Shown one piece after another: positions 14,746 through 22,772 of a stretch of 64,000 bases of DNA. The DNA lies in NCBI GenBank assembly GCA_023412495.1, contig JAEYNP010000007.1, positions 62,001-126,000 of the forward strand. Direction: 5' to 3'. The notes under the pieces are model-generated. The model saw nothing but the letters and a program-made list of their open reading frames with translations, did no database searches and was not told the DNA's origin. Position numbers and translations under genes: made by a program. The first letter of the stretch is position 1, and every line of letters begins with the position of its first letter. The DNA is from Pseudomonadota bacterium (GTDB lineage Bacteria; Desulfobacterota; Desulfobulbia; Desulfobulbales; Desulfocapsaceae).

Positions 14746-17673
14746 TTAGTGGCTTCTCTTGATGTAGTCGTGAACGGAGAGCATGAGCCGCTCTTTGTCG
14801 AGCTTGATATGGTACTCGTTCACCCCGACGGCCTGTCCCTTGGCCACATCCTCGGCCGAAGCCAGGGTGGTTAGGGCAATGATCGGCATTTTGTAGTATT
14901 TGTCGTCCTTGCGTATCCTCTGCGTGAGTTCGAACCCGTTCATGTTCGGCATCTCGATATCGGTTACCAGCATGGCAATCTGATCCCCGTACTCGTGCAG
15001 CATGTTCCATGCTTCGACCCCGTCTTCCGCCTCGATGACATTATACCCTACTTCAGTCATGTATCCCTTCACCTGGTTGCGAAAAAATTTGGAATCCTCT
15101 GCGATGAGAATGGTCGGCGGTTCGGTTTCGTCGAGATCGGCCAGGACATGTTTCTCCCTTTGCTCGAACCATTGCGGGAAGAGGGTGTGAACCATTTCGT
15201 GGATATTCACCAGCATAGTCGTGTGCTGATCGATGATGAGCGATCCCATGATGCCCGTCTGGCTGAGCGTAGTATCATCGATGTCCGCAGAGATCTCGAT
15301 AGCGTCGATGGGCCCTACAGCCAGCAGTCCCACCGCCCGTTTGGCGATGTTGAAGACGATGACCAGGAGATTGTCGTGGTCGGCGAGCGGCTGAACCGAG
15401 GCGACGTCGTCGACGCAGATCAGGCTGAGGCTGCCGCCCCGGTATTTCATGACTCTTCGGCCGCCCAGGTCTTCGATGTCGGCCCGCTTGATCTTTTCGA
15501 TACGCTCCACCTGGTTGAGCGGTACGGCGAAGTGTTCCATCTCCGAACTCTTGAAGATCAAGAGGGATTGCTTGTCTTTCTTCGCCCGAATGGCGTCTTC
15601 CGCGGCTCGGGCGACTTCGGAGGCCCGGTCGGACCGGTCGACGGAGGTGAGACGGGCCATTCTGGCAAGGTTGCTGACATCGAGGATGAGGGCGATGCGG
15701 CCGTCCCCCATGATGGTGGCCCCCGCGTATCCCTTGCAATGCTGGAGATGGCGGCCCAGAGGCTTGATGACGATCTCTTCCGAATCCTGCAGCCGATCGA
15801 CGATGAGGCCGTATTTCATGGCCCCGGTGGAGACCACGACGATGTTGAGAGCGCTGGCGGCGGACATCCGTCGATCCACCACCGAGCGGGTCTGGTGCTC
15901 CGGCCGCTGGGAAGATCTTCTGTCGGCTTCGCTGCCGGTCCTGAACAGGGGGGACTCCCTGCCGCGGCGGTCGGAAATCATCTCCCGGCGGTCGGGTTTG
16001 TATTCGTTGTCGGCGGGATCGTAGTAAGTCCGATCGATGCCGATGACATCCGCCAGACGGATCAGCGGCAACAGGTTGCCGCGCAACCTGACCACCTCGG
16101 CGTCGCCGACCCGTTCCACCCGATTCTTGACCTGGTTTGCCGGAATGCGCAACAGCTCCTCGAGGTTCACTTGGGGAATGGCGTAGCGTTCGCCGCCGGT
16201 CTCGATGATCTGGCAGGGAATGATGGCGAGCGTCAGCGGCAGCTTTATGGAGATGGTCGTGCCGGTGCCTTTCTCCGAAATGATATCGACATTGCCGCCG
16301 AGCTGGTCGAGGTTGGTCTTGACGACGTCCATGCCCACGCCCCGGCCCGAGACGTCGGTGACCTCCTTAGCTGTGGAGAAGCCGGGCAGGAAGATGAGAT
16401 TGATCTTCTCCTTGTCCGACATGGCCTGGGTCTGTTCGACGGTGAGCAGTCCCTTGCTGATCGCGCTGGCGGCCAGTGCCTCGCCGTCTATACCTTTGCC
16501 GTCGTCGCTGATCTCGATGACGACCTGACCCGCCTCGTGATAGGCCTTCAGTACGATTTGTCCCACTTCCGATTTGCCCAGCTTCTTCCGGAGGGCCGGC
16601 ATCTCGATGCCGTGGTCGACCGAGTTACGGACCAGGTGGGTGAGTGGGTCGTTTATGGCTTCGATGATGGTCTTGTCCAGCTCGACGTCCTTGCCGACGA
16701 TGGTGAGATCGATGTTTTTGTTGAGCTTTTTGGCCAGGTCGCGGACGACCCTCGGGAATTTGTTGAAGACATTGCCGATCGGCTGCATTCGAGTCAGCAT
16801 GATCGCTTCCTGCAGCTCCGAGGTGATGAGGTCGATGCGCTGGCCGACCGCCTCAGCGTTGCGCATATCGTCCGAGCCGATGGTCTGCAGCAGCTGGTTG
16901 CGGCTGAGGACCAGCTCCCCGGCAAGGTTCATCAGTGAGTCGAGCAGGCTGACATGCACTCTGAGGGTTGTCTCGCCCTTGACGGGAGCAGCCTTGGATT
17001 TCTCGCCTCCATTTTCAGATTTTCCGAATCTGGCAGGGGCGGCGGTGCCGTTCATTTCCTGCTCGTTCTCCTCGTCCTCCGATTCATCCTGGAAAGCAAT
17101 TACAGGATCCTCCTCGGGCTGTTCGAAGGGAGCTGTTTCTTGGGGGGGCGGTTCCGGTTCATCAAGAGTCAAGACCGGCTCCGGTTCCGAAGGTGCAGGT
17201 TGCGGCTCGACAGGGGGCGGCGCAGGCGCCGGTTTGGCCTTCGCGGGCTTGGCTTTTTCCGCCGGTGCGGCGGGCGGCTGCGTGAAGGTGCCGTCGGCAA
17301 TGGCGTTTAAGGGTGTGAGGTTGGCGGAGATATCGACGTCGTTACTATTGTGCACGTCTTCGATCATGCTCTGCAACTGGTCCGAGGCAATGAGCAGGAC
17401 ATTGATGATCTCGGGTGTCGGAATCAGCTTTTTGCCGCGGATCATGCCGAGGACGTTTTCCGTGGCATGCGACAGCTCCTGAATAGCCGTGAGGCCCATG
17501 AAACCCGCACCGCCCTTGATAGAGTGTGCCGCCCGGAAGACCTTGTTGACGAGATCCTCGTCGATATTCGCGCCGGCTTCCTCGATGGCTAATAGGTCAT
17601 GCTCGATGTCCGCCAGGTGTTCGAGAGACTCCTCGATGAACCCCTGCAATATTTCGTCGTCTTCTATTTCCAT
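14746..17673 (-). CDS. cheA: Hybrid chemotaxis histidine kinase CheA with two CheW domains and a receiver
   Basis: A 975-residue CheA. Domains: HPt with phospho-His50 (AAHSIKGGAGF); Pro/Glu-rich linker (about 130-230) with no obvious P2 domain; dimerisation helices (about 235-300); ATPase with N-box HLVRNSVDHG (347-356), G1 DDGKGID and G2 GRGVGMD; a first CheW domain (about 485-670) interrupted by a 55-residue Arg-rich insertion (about 553-607); a second CheW domain (about 702-835); and a C-terminal receiver (853-975) with D905 and Thr935/936, where the KP motif reads KL. GGGAG precedes the ATG. It heads the cheA-W-B-R operon. The attached receiver may act as a phosphate sink or feedback element, as in other hybrid CheA proteins. 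Confidence 0.95.
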   Translation of the reverse strand: MEIEDDEILQGFIEESLEHLADIEHDLLAIEEAGANIDEDLVNKVFRAAHSIKGGAGFMGLTAIQELSHATENVLGMIRGKKLIPTPEIINVLLIASDQLQSMIEDVHNSNDVDISANLTPLNAIADGTFTQPPAAPAEKAKPAKAKPAPAPPPVEPQPAPSEPEPVLTLDEPEPPPQETAPFEQPEEDPVIAFQDESEDEENEQEMNGTAAPARFGKSENGGEKSKAAPVKGETTLRVHVSLLDSLMNLAGELVLSRNQLLQTIGSDDMRNAEAVGQRIDLITSELQEAIMLTRMQPIGNVFNKFPRVVRDLAKKLNKNIDLTIVGKDVELDKTIIEAINDPLTHLVRNSVDHGIEMPALRKKLGKSEVGQIVLKAYHEAGQVVIEISDDGKGIDGEALAASAISKGLLTVEQTQAMSDKEKINLIFLPGFSTAKEVTDVSGRGVGMDVVKTNLDQLGGNVDIISEKGTGTTISIKLPLTLAIIPCQIIETGGERYAIPQVNLEELLRIPANQVKNRVERVGDAEVVRLRGNLLPLIRLADVIGIDRTYYDPADNEYKPDRREMISDRRGRESPLFRTGSEADRRSSQRPEHQTRSVVDRRMSAASALNIVVVSTGAMKYGLIVDRLQDSEEIVIKPLGRHLQHCKGYAGATIMGDGRIALILDVSNLARMARLTSVDRSDRASEVARAAEDAIRAKKDKQSLLIFKSSEMEHFAVPLNQVERIEKIKRADIEDLGGRRVMKYRGGSLSLICVDDVASVQPLADHDNLLVIVFNIAKRAVGLLAVGPIDAIEISADIDDTTLSQTGIMGSLIIDQHTTMLVNIHEMVHTLFPQWFEQREKHVLADLDETEPPTILIAEDSKFFRNQVKGYMTEVGYNVIEAEDGVEAWNMLHEYGDQIAMLVTDIEMPNMNGFELTQRIRKDDKYYKMPIIALTTLASAEDVAKGQAVGVNEYHIKLDKERLMLSVHDYIKRSH

Positions 17674-18031
17674 AAACCACTCCCTGCAGTTGAAGGTAAT
17701 AACCGGCTCTTACACTAAAGTTTATACATAGCGAAAAATGTATGTACAGGAGTTTTTAGTACCTTAGAAATTCATTCTCGTTTTTTGAGAATGAATTTCG
17801 TGAAGGTACTTATCCCCTCTGCTGTAGGAGGGGATAACAACCCTTGGGCTGCGGGCGTCAGCCCGCATGAGTACCTTAGAAATTCATTCTCGTTTTTTGA
17901 GAATGAATTTCGTGAAGGTACTTATACCCCTCAAGGGTACTGAAAAGAGTCCCCTTTGCTGTAGGAGGGGATAACAACCCTTGGGCTGCGGGCGTCAGCC
18001 CGCATGAGTACCTTGGAATTGCGTTTTGCTT
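17674..18031. other. Intergenic region filled with palindromic repeats
   Basis: 358 bases between cheA and the FKBP gene, both on the minus strand. Bases 17758-18014 are a tandem array of family C palindromes. The 84 bases next to cheA should hold the cheA promoter; a sigma-28-like sequence there has the wrong spacing. No coding sequence is visible. Confidence 0.7.
17758..18014. repeat. Tandem array of palindromic repeats (family C)
   Basis: Two nearly identical hairpins (17758-17810 and 17870-17922) each begin AGTACCTT, contain a 13-bp inverted pair (GAAATTCATTCTC and its complement), and end AAGGTACT. Each is followed by a second hairpin, CCCCT...AGGGG, and a third with GCGGGCGTCAGCCCGC. 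A third unit starts at 18007 (AGTACCTT) and is cut short. The spacing of the first two units is 112 bp. Single diverged copies lie at 20130-20196, 53021-53079 and 56245-56345. Confidence 0.88.
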
Positions 18032-18487
18032 TCAGTGTAGTTCTTCCTTCGGCGCCGGAGCGATGAGCGTGAGGTCGTAGGTCAGGTGGTGGCCGGCGAG
18101 GGGATGGTTGTAATCGACGGTTACCAGCGAACCTTCGACGGATATGACCGTCGCAGGAATCTTCTGCTCGACGCCGTCTTTCTCCGTCTTCAAGCCGATG
18201 ATCATTCCTGGCTTCGGTTTCAGGGAATCGACCATCTGCTGGTTGTCGATGGTCTGAACCAGATTCTTTTGCCGGGGACCGTAGCCTTCGTCCGGTGAAA
18301 CACGTATCTTGCGGGACTCGCCGAACTCCATGGTGAGAATTTCCTGCTCGAGGGTAGGCGGCAACTGGGAGTCGCCAAGAGTTATCCGAAAAGGCTTTTC
18401 CTTTTCCACGGTCATGAAGACCGTACCATTATCGAGCTTGCCGACAAAACTGATGAGTACCGTATCTTTTTTCTGGGGGCGGGACAT
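18032..18487 (-). CDS. SlyD-like FKBP-type peptidyl-prolyl isomerase
   Basis: A 151-residue FKBP-type prolyl isomerase of the SlyD group. The FKBP half reads VLISFVGKLDNGTVF at the start and LTMEFGESRKIRVSPDEGYGPR before the inserted IF (insert-in-flap) chaperone domain (about residues 70-125), and then VDYNHPLAGHHLTYDLTL, the SlyD hallmark ending. Members speed up proline isomerisation and act as folding chaperones in the cytoplasm. The His-rich metal-binding tail of the E. coli protein is absent. The gene stands alone between two repeat regions. Confidence 0.92.
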   Translation of the reverse strand: MSRPQKKDTVLISFVGKLDNGTVFMTVEKEKPFRITLGDSQLPPTLEQEILTMEFGESRKIRVSPDEGYGPRQKNLVQTIDNQQMVDSLKPKPGMIIGLKTEKDGVEQKIPATVISVEGSLVTVDYNHPLAGHHLTYDLTLIAPAPKEELH

Positions 18488-18544
18488 AGAAAGCTCCTTG
18501 TGGATCTATAGAGATGGTTGGAAAAGAGAGAATTTCAGTTTATA

Positions 18545-18594
18545 AGGTTGATAAAGCCGTAAAAAGTGCTCAAACCCGTGGAGACGGAATCCGG
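18545..18594 (+). repeat. Short dispersed repeat, copy 2 (family B)
   Basis: Contains GTAAAAAGTGCTCAAACCCG followed by TGGAGACGGAAT. It matches the copy at 27751-27801 with few differences, and a shortened copy at about 4978-5013. All three lie between genes. It has no clear palindrome of its own. Confidence 0.75.
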
Positions 18595-18685
18595 GAAAAG
18601 AAAAATGCGTGACATACTATATGAGAAGAGCGCATTAATGCAAGTGGAGAGCGTGAAAAGCGAGAAAACGGCCAGGCCCTTTTGC

Positions 18686-18714
18686 TTGACAAATCGAGAT
18701 AGGCTGTCTAGTTT
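18686..18714 (+). promoter_or_regulatory. Sigma-70-type promoter for hisI-hisG
   Basis: TTGACA (18686-18691), a 17-base spacer, and TAGTTT (18709-18714). The -35 is a perfect consensus and the spacing is ideal; the -10 is weaker. It lies about 110 bases before the hisI start and points the right way. Confidence 0.5.
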
Positions 18715-18825
18715 GCACGACTTTGAACCGACTCCTTGCGGCGATGAAATGAAACCTGGCCAAGAACAGTCATCAGATAGTTCGGCAGGCTCTTTTTACT
18801 GGCAGATTTCCAAGAAGACAAGGCA

Positions 18826-19209
18826 ATGATATCACTTAATTTCCAAAAAACGGCAGATGGCCTGATTCCGGCCATTGTTCAGGACTATCGCTCGAATGAA
18901 GTGCTGATGCTCGCCTTTATTAATCAGCTGGCCTGGGAGAAGACACTCGAGACCGGGAAGGCCCATTACTGGAGCCGCTCGCGCAATTCTCTCTGGCTGA
19001 AAGGGGAGACTTCCGGACACGTTCAGATCATTCACCAGATCCTAGTCGACTGCGATAACGATACGATTGTCTATAAAGTGGAACAACTCGGCCAGGCAGC
19101 CTGTCATACCGGCCATCGAACCTGTTTCTACAGGAGAGTGGAGGGCGGTGACCTGGTGACCGACGAAACCCCGGTATTCGATCCGGATCTGGTATACGGT
19201 AAGAAATAA
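18826..19209 (+). CDS. hisI: Phosphoribosyl-AMP cyclohydrolase
   Basis: A 127-residue monofunctional HisI, the third step of histidine biosynthesis: it opens the purine ring of phosphoribosyl-AMP. The metal ligands are in place: Asp75/77/79 with Cys76 (VDCDND) and Cys93/Cys100 (ACHTGHRTC). There is no fused HisE phosphohydrolase domain. It is 44 bases before hisG. A hisI-hisG pair away from other his genes is seen in some deltaproteobacteria; the rest of the pathway must lie elsewhere. Confidence 0.95.
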   Translation: MISLNFQKTADGLIPAIVQDYRSNEVLMLAFINQLAWEKTLETGKAHYWSRSRNSLWLKGETSGHVQIIHQILVDCDNDTIVYKVEQLGQAACHTGHRTCFYRRVEGGDLVTDETPVFDPDLVYGKK

Positions 19210-19253
19210 TACGGAAGAACCGACGATTAAAAAGAGCAGCAGGAGAATGTGCG

Positions 19254-20126
19254 ATGAATCAACTGAAACTGGGACTGCCGAAAGGCAGCCTCGAGCTGGC
19301 CACGATCGAACTCTTTGAAAAAGCCGGGTGGCTGATCAAACCGGCGGCCCGCAACTATTTCCCGAAAATCGACGACCCGGAGCTGGATTGTTCCATCTGC
19401 CGTCCCCAGGAGATGTCGCGCTACGTCGAAGGCGGCATGCTTGATGCGGGGATAACCGGCAAAGACTGGACCATGGAAAATCAATCCGATACCATCCTGG
19501 TCTGCGACCTAGTCTACTCCAAGGTCAGCAAGCGCCCGACCCGCTGGGTCATCGCCGTGGCAGGGGATTCGGACATCAAGACCATTCACGACCTCGAAGG
19601 CAAAAAGATATCCACCGAGCTGGTCAATGTCACCAGGCGGTTTTTTGCGGAAAAGGGGATCAACGTAGAAATAGAGTTCTCCTGGGGGGCGACAGAGGCC
19701 AAAGTGGTTTCGGGGCTGGCGGACGCCATTGTCGAGGTGACCGAGACCGAAAGCACCATCCGGGCCCACGGCCTGCGGATCATTCACGAGCTGATGCAGT
19801 CCAACACCCAGTTCATCGCCAACAAAAATGCCTGGAACGATCCCTGGAAAAGGGAGAAGATAGAAAACATCGCCCTGCTCCTGCAGGGGGCCCTGCGGGC
19901 GAACCGGATCGTCGGTCTCAAGATGAACGTGCCCAACGCCATCATCGAGGACATCGTCGCCGTTCTGCCCAGCATCAACGCGCCGACCGTGGCGAGTCTC
20001 TACAATCAGAACTGGTACTCGGTCGAGACCGTGGTTTCAGAGGATATCGTCAGGGATCTCATCCCCAAGCTGAAAAAAATCGGCGCGGAAGGCATCATCG
20101 AGTACTCCCTGAACAAGGTCATCTAA
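19254..20126 (+). CDS. hisG: ATP phosphoribosyltransferase, long form
   Basis: A 290-residue HisG, the committed first step of histidine biosynthesis (ATP plus PRPP). It begins [10 protein letters not shown] and keeps the [17 protein letters not shown] phosphate-binding region. The C-terminal 75 residues match the regulatory PII-like domain of the long form, which gives histidine feedback inhibition and makes a HisZ partner unnecessary. AGGAGA precedes the ATG at 8 bases. A family C palindrome follows the stop and may end or process the transcript. Confidence 0.96.
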   Translation: MNQLKLGLPKGSLELATIELFEKAGWLIKPAARNYFPKIDDPELDCSICRPQEMSRYVEGGMLDAGITGKDWTMENQSDTILVCDLVYSKVSKRPTRWVIAVAGDSDIKTIHDLEGKKISTELVNVTRRFFAEKGINVEIEFSWGATEAKVVSGLADAIVEVTETESTIRAHGLRIIHELMQSNTQFIANKNAWNDPWKREKIENIALLLQGALRANRIVGLKMNVPNAIIEDIVAVLPSINAPTVASLYNQNWYSVETVVSEDIVRDLIPKLKKIGAEGIIEYSLNKVI

Positions 20127-20129
20127 AAA

Positions 20130-20196
20130 CCCCACAAGGGGGGATAAGTGCCTTCACGAAAATCATTTCAAAAAAGAGATGATTTTCTAAGGCACT
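20130..20196. repeat. Palindromic repeat copy (family C) after hisG
   Basis: CCCCACAAGGGG hairpin, then a second hairpin from AGTGCCTT (20147) to AAGGCACT (20196) with inner arms AAAATCAT and ATGATTTT. It begins four bases after the hisG stop. The copy at 53021-53079 has the same order of the two hairpins. It could act as a transcript-stabilising or attenuating structure between hisG and engB; no U-run follows, so a simple terminator is unlikely. Confidence 0.7.
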
Positions 20197-20258
20197 AAAA
20201 ACTGGAGCCGGCAGCGGAGCCGCTGCCGGCCGGAAAGCTTTTACTTGGGAGAATCACA

Positions 20259-20858
20259 ATGGATTTCAGTAAGGTCGAATTTCTCCTGAGTGTCCACCGC
20301 TTAAAGCAATTACCTCCGGCCGAGCTGCCGGAGATCGCCTTTGCCGGTAGATCCAATGTCGGCAAATCGAGCCTCATCAACACCCTCATCGGCCGAAAAA
20401 GCCTCGTCAAAGTAAGCGCCAGACCGGGCAAGACGCAAGGGTTGAATTACTTCCGCGTGGGGGACGACTTTTTCCTCGTCGATCTGCCGGGATATGGATT
20501 TGCCAAAGTCCCCAAGGTCATGCAGAACGCCTGGCAGTCGCTCATCTCTTCCTACCTGGAGTCGCGGGAAAACCTGAAGTGCGTCGTCGTCATCATCGAT
20601 ATACGGCACGAACCGAAACAGCAGGATACTCAGCTCATCCAATGGCTCAATCAGAAGAACATTCCCTGCCTGCCGGTGTACACCAAGATCGACAAGCTCT
20701 CCGGCAACGAGCGGGACAAAAATGCCGGTCTGCTGGATGCCGGGCACAGCATCAGAAAAGAGCAAAGGCTGCTGTTTTCGGCGAAGACGGGGCAGGGACG
20801 CAATGAGTTGATCGCCGCCTTGTCCGGATTTATCGGCCAGGAGAATGTCCGTTTCTGA
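20259..20858 (+). CDS. engB: Ribosome-biogenesis GTPase EngB (YihA/YsxC)
   Basis: A 199-residue GTPase needed for large-subunit assembly and usually essential. Motifs are in order: G1 GRSNVGKS (30-37), G3 DLPGYGFA, G4 TKIDKL, with the family signature KTQGLNYF between G1 and G3. GGGAGA lies upstream of the ATG. It sits between hisG and the 565-residue unknown on the same strand. Assignment is firm. Confidence 0.96.
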   Translation: MDFSKVEFLLSVHRLKQLPPAELPEIAFAGRSNVGKSSLINTLIGRKSLVKVSARPGKTQGLNYFRVGDDFFLVDLPGYGFAKVPKVMQNAWQSLISSYLESRENLKCVVVIIDIRHEPKQQDTQLIQWLNQKNIPCLPVYTKIDKLSGNERDKNAGLLDAGHSIRKEQRLLFSAKTGQGRNELIAALSGFIGQENVRF

Positions 20859-21074
20859 ATTCATCCGTTCCCTCCCCCAGTCAATCCCGATATTTCACAA
20901 ACGGCCGTGAATCCGGAAAGGGCGATTTTTTTCGCGTTTTTTCCGTCTATTCGATATGATAAATCTAGTCGGTAATTTGAGGAACTGGCCATATTATGCC
21001 CGAATCGTCCCCTCCGGGACCCGGAAAAAAAGATTTCAATAGAGTCGATAAAGGCTCCGACCTCAGGAGGATCA

Positions 21075-22772
21075 ATGCAGGAGTTGTCAAAGTCGCAAAA
21101 AGCACGCATCGCCATCCGCACCTTCAAGATCTTGACGGATTCTTTAACCCTGCAGGGGTCCTACAAGCCGTCGGGCAAGGTCGGCGAGAAACTTGCCGAA
21201 TCCCTGATTCAGCTCAGTCCGGAAATTTACGGCTCGATGACCGACTCGAGGATCAGCGAGCTCAAGGGGCTGGAGTACGTCATCGACCGGATGCCGAAGG
21301 GCATCGAACAATGCACCAGGATCATTCTCACCGCCCAGGAGGATTTTCAAGACACCTCCTTTGCCAAGATAGTACCGCTCAAGAGGCGCCGGGTCTCCTA
21401 TGCCGTGTCGGAAAAGGAGTTATGTTTCGTCATCACCACCGGCAAGAGCGAGATCTACGACATCCTCACCCATATCACCTTCCTCAATATCGAGGCGCAG
21501 AAGATTTACCAGCAGGCCTGCAACCGGGTGGAGGGAGTGAGTTTCGAGTGGGCCGAGTTGGAACGGATCGTCACCATGGATCAGGAACTGGTAGGAGAAG
21601 AACTTGAACAGGCCATATGGAATCTCTCGATCATCCTGGGGCGAACCTACAAAGAGACCCGCGAGACCTACGAATACCTGGAAAAGAACAGAAGGGAATG
21701 CGATTCCAACAGCGGGCTGTTCGCAATCATTTACGGCATCGGCAAAAGGGTTATGGCGGAGCAGAGCTTGAAGAAGAATGAGCTCACGGTCTACTTCACA
21801 CCTTCGCTGCACGAGATGATCGATCACCAGAAATACGCCTCACTCTGGGCGAAAAAGCTGAAAGACATGTTGAAAACCCTCAATCTTCAGCATCGACCGA
21901 TACATGTGATCAGCGCCAACATGCACTCGGTGCGCAATCTGCTCTATGGGCCCGGCGCGCTTGCCGAGGCGCAAGAGGCCGTTCCGGATGATATTTATGC
22001 GATGGTCAAGGAGTTGCGGAATATGGAGGAGACCATCGCCGCTTATGCCCGAAGACATGGTTTTCTCTTTCAGGATGACGAGTCCGGTTCGGCCATAGAC
22101 GTCAATATTATAGATCTGTCCCGGATCGAACAGGATCAAATCCACCCCTCGCTCAAGATCGATTACGACTTCATCAAGGAGAACAAGCCGGTGCTCATCG
22201 TCATCGATTATGCCTTCGGCACCCAGGCCTTCGACATCATGGACGAATTGCTGACGCCGGACAAGGTGGGCGGTATCGATGAACCGCTGCAGATCAAATC
22301 CATTTCAATAATGGGCAAGGCCGGGGTACTGCCCGGCAGAAAAGGCGACATCATGCTGGCCACAGCCCATGTCATGGAAGGCACCGCGGACAACTACATC
22401 GTCGAAAACGATCTCCGCGTCCAGGATTTCGGTAATTATGCGTCGGTCTACGCCGGGCCGATGGTCACTGTCCTTGGTACCTCGCTGCAGAACCGCGATG
22501 TACTTGAGCGCTTCCATACCTCCTCATGGCGGGCGATAGGACTTGAAATGGAGGGGGGCCATTACCAGCGGGCCATCAACGGGGCTATCATTCAGGGCCA
22601 TATCCCACCCGACATGAAAACCCGGTATGCCTATTACGCCTCGGATAATCCGCTCATCAGCGGTCAAACGCTTGCCGCGGGACCGATGGGCGAGGACGGC
22701 ATCGTGCCCACCTATCTGATTTCCAAGGTCATCCTGGAAAAAATCGCCAATCATGACAAACCCGGAGAATAA
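21075..22772 (+). CDS. Uncharacterised 565-residue protein with a phosphorylase-like C-terminus
   Basis: A soluble protein with no signal peptide or membrane segment. I recognise the type as a conserved uncharacterised family (possibly DUF6909) but know no function. The N-terminal half (1-260) is helical. The C-terminal half (about 355-555) has alternating hydrophobic strands (KPVLIVIDYAFG, SISIMGKAGVLPGRKGDIMLA) and the segment IGLEMEGGHYQRAI, which resembles the ExEMExA motif of nucleoside phosphorylases. That resemblance is only suggestive. GGAGG precedes the ATG. The sensor kinase gene starts inside its last 20 bases, so the two are probably translated together. Confidence 0.65.
   Translation: MQELSKSQKARIAIRTFKILTDSLTLQGSYKPSGKVGEKLAESLIQLSPEIYGSMTDSRISELKGLEYVIDRMPKGIEQCTRIILTAQEDFQDTSFAKIVPLKRRRVSYAVSEKELCFVITTGKSEIYDILTHITFLNIEAQKIYQQACNRVEGVSFEWAELERIVTMDQELVGEELEQAIWNLSIILGRTYKETRETYEYLEKNRRECDSNSGLFAIIYGIGKRVMAEQSLKKNELTVYFTPSLHEMIDHQKYASLWAKKLKDMLKTLNLQHRPIHVISANMHSVRNLLYGPGALAEAQEAVPDDIYAMVKELRNMEETIAAYARRHGFLFQDDESGSAIDVNIIDLSRIEQDQIHPSLKIDYDFIKENKPVLIVIDYAFGTQAFDIMDELLTPDKVGGIDEPLQIKSISIMGKAGVLPGRKGDIMLATAHVMEGTADNYIVENDLRVQDFGNYASVYAGPMVTVLGTSLQNRDVLERFHTSSWRAIGLEMEGGHYQRAINGAIIQGHIPPDMKTRYAYYASDNPLISGQTLAAGPMGEDGIVPTYLISKVILEKIANHDKPGE

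Larger units (their letters stand above)
18488..18825. other. Intergenic region with family B repeat and hisI promoter
   Basis: 338 bases between the divergent FKBP gene and hisI. It holds a family B repeat (18545-18594) and a sigma-70-type promoter (18686-18714). A short open frame (18566-18829) overlaps the hisI start and resembles no protein I know. Confidence 0.6.

Noticed and set aside
14995..16938. Long open frame (647 codons) antisense to cheA
   Set aside because: It lies wholly opposite a well-supported cheA, has no domain, and such frames are common opposite GC-rich genes with strong codon bias.
17701..17728. Sigma-28-like promoter before cheA (TAAACTTT and GCCGGTTA on the minus strand)
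   Set aside because: The spacer is about two bases short and the -10 is imperfect; it could be real but I cannot support it.
18566..18829. Small 87-codon frame before hisI
   Set aside because: It starts inside a repeat, spans the hisI promoter, overlaps the hisI start and resembles no known protein.
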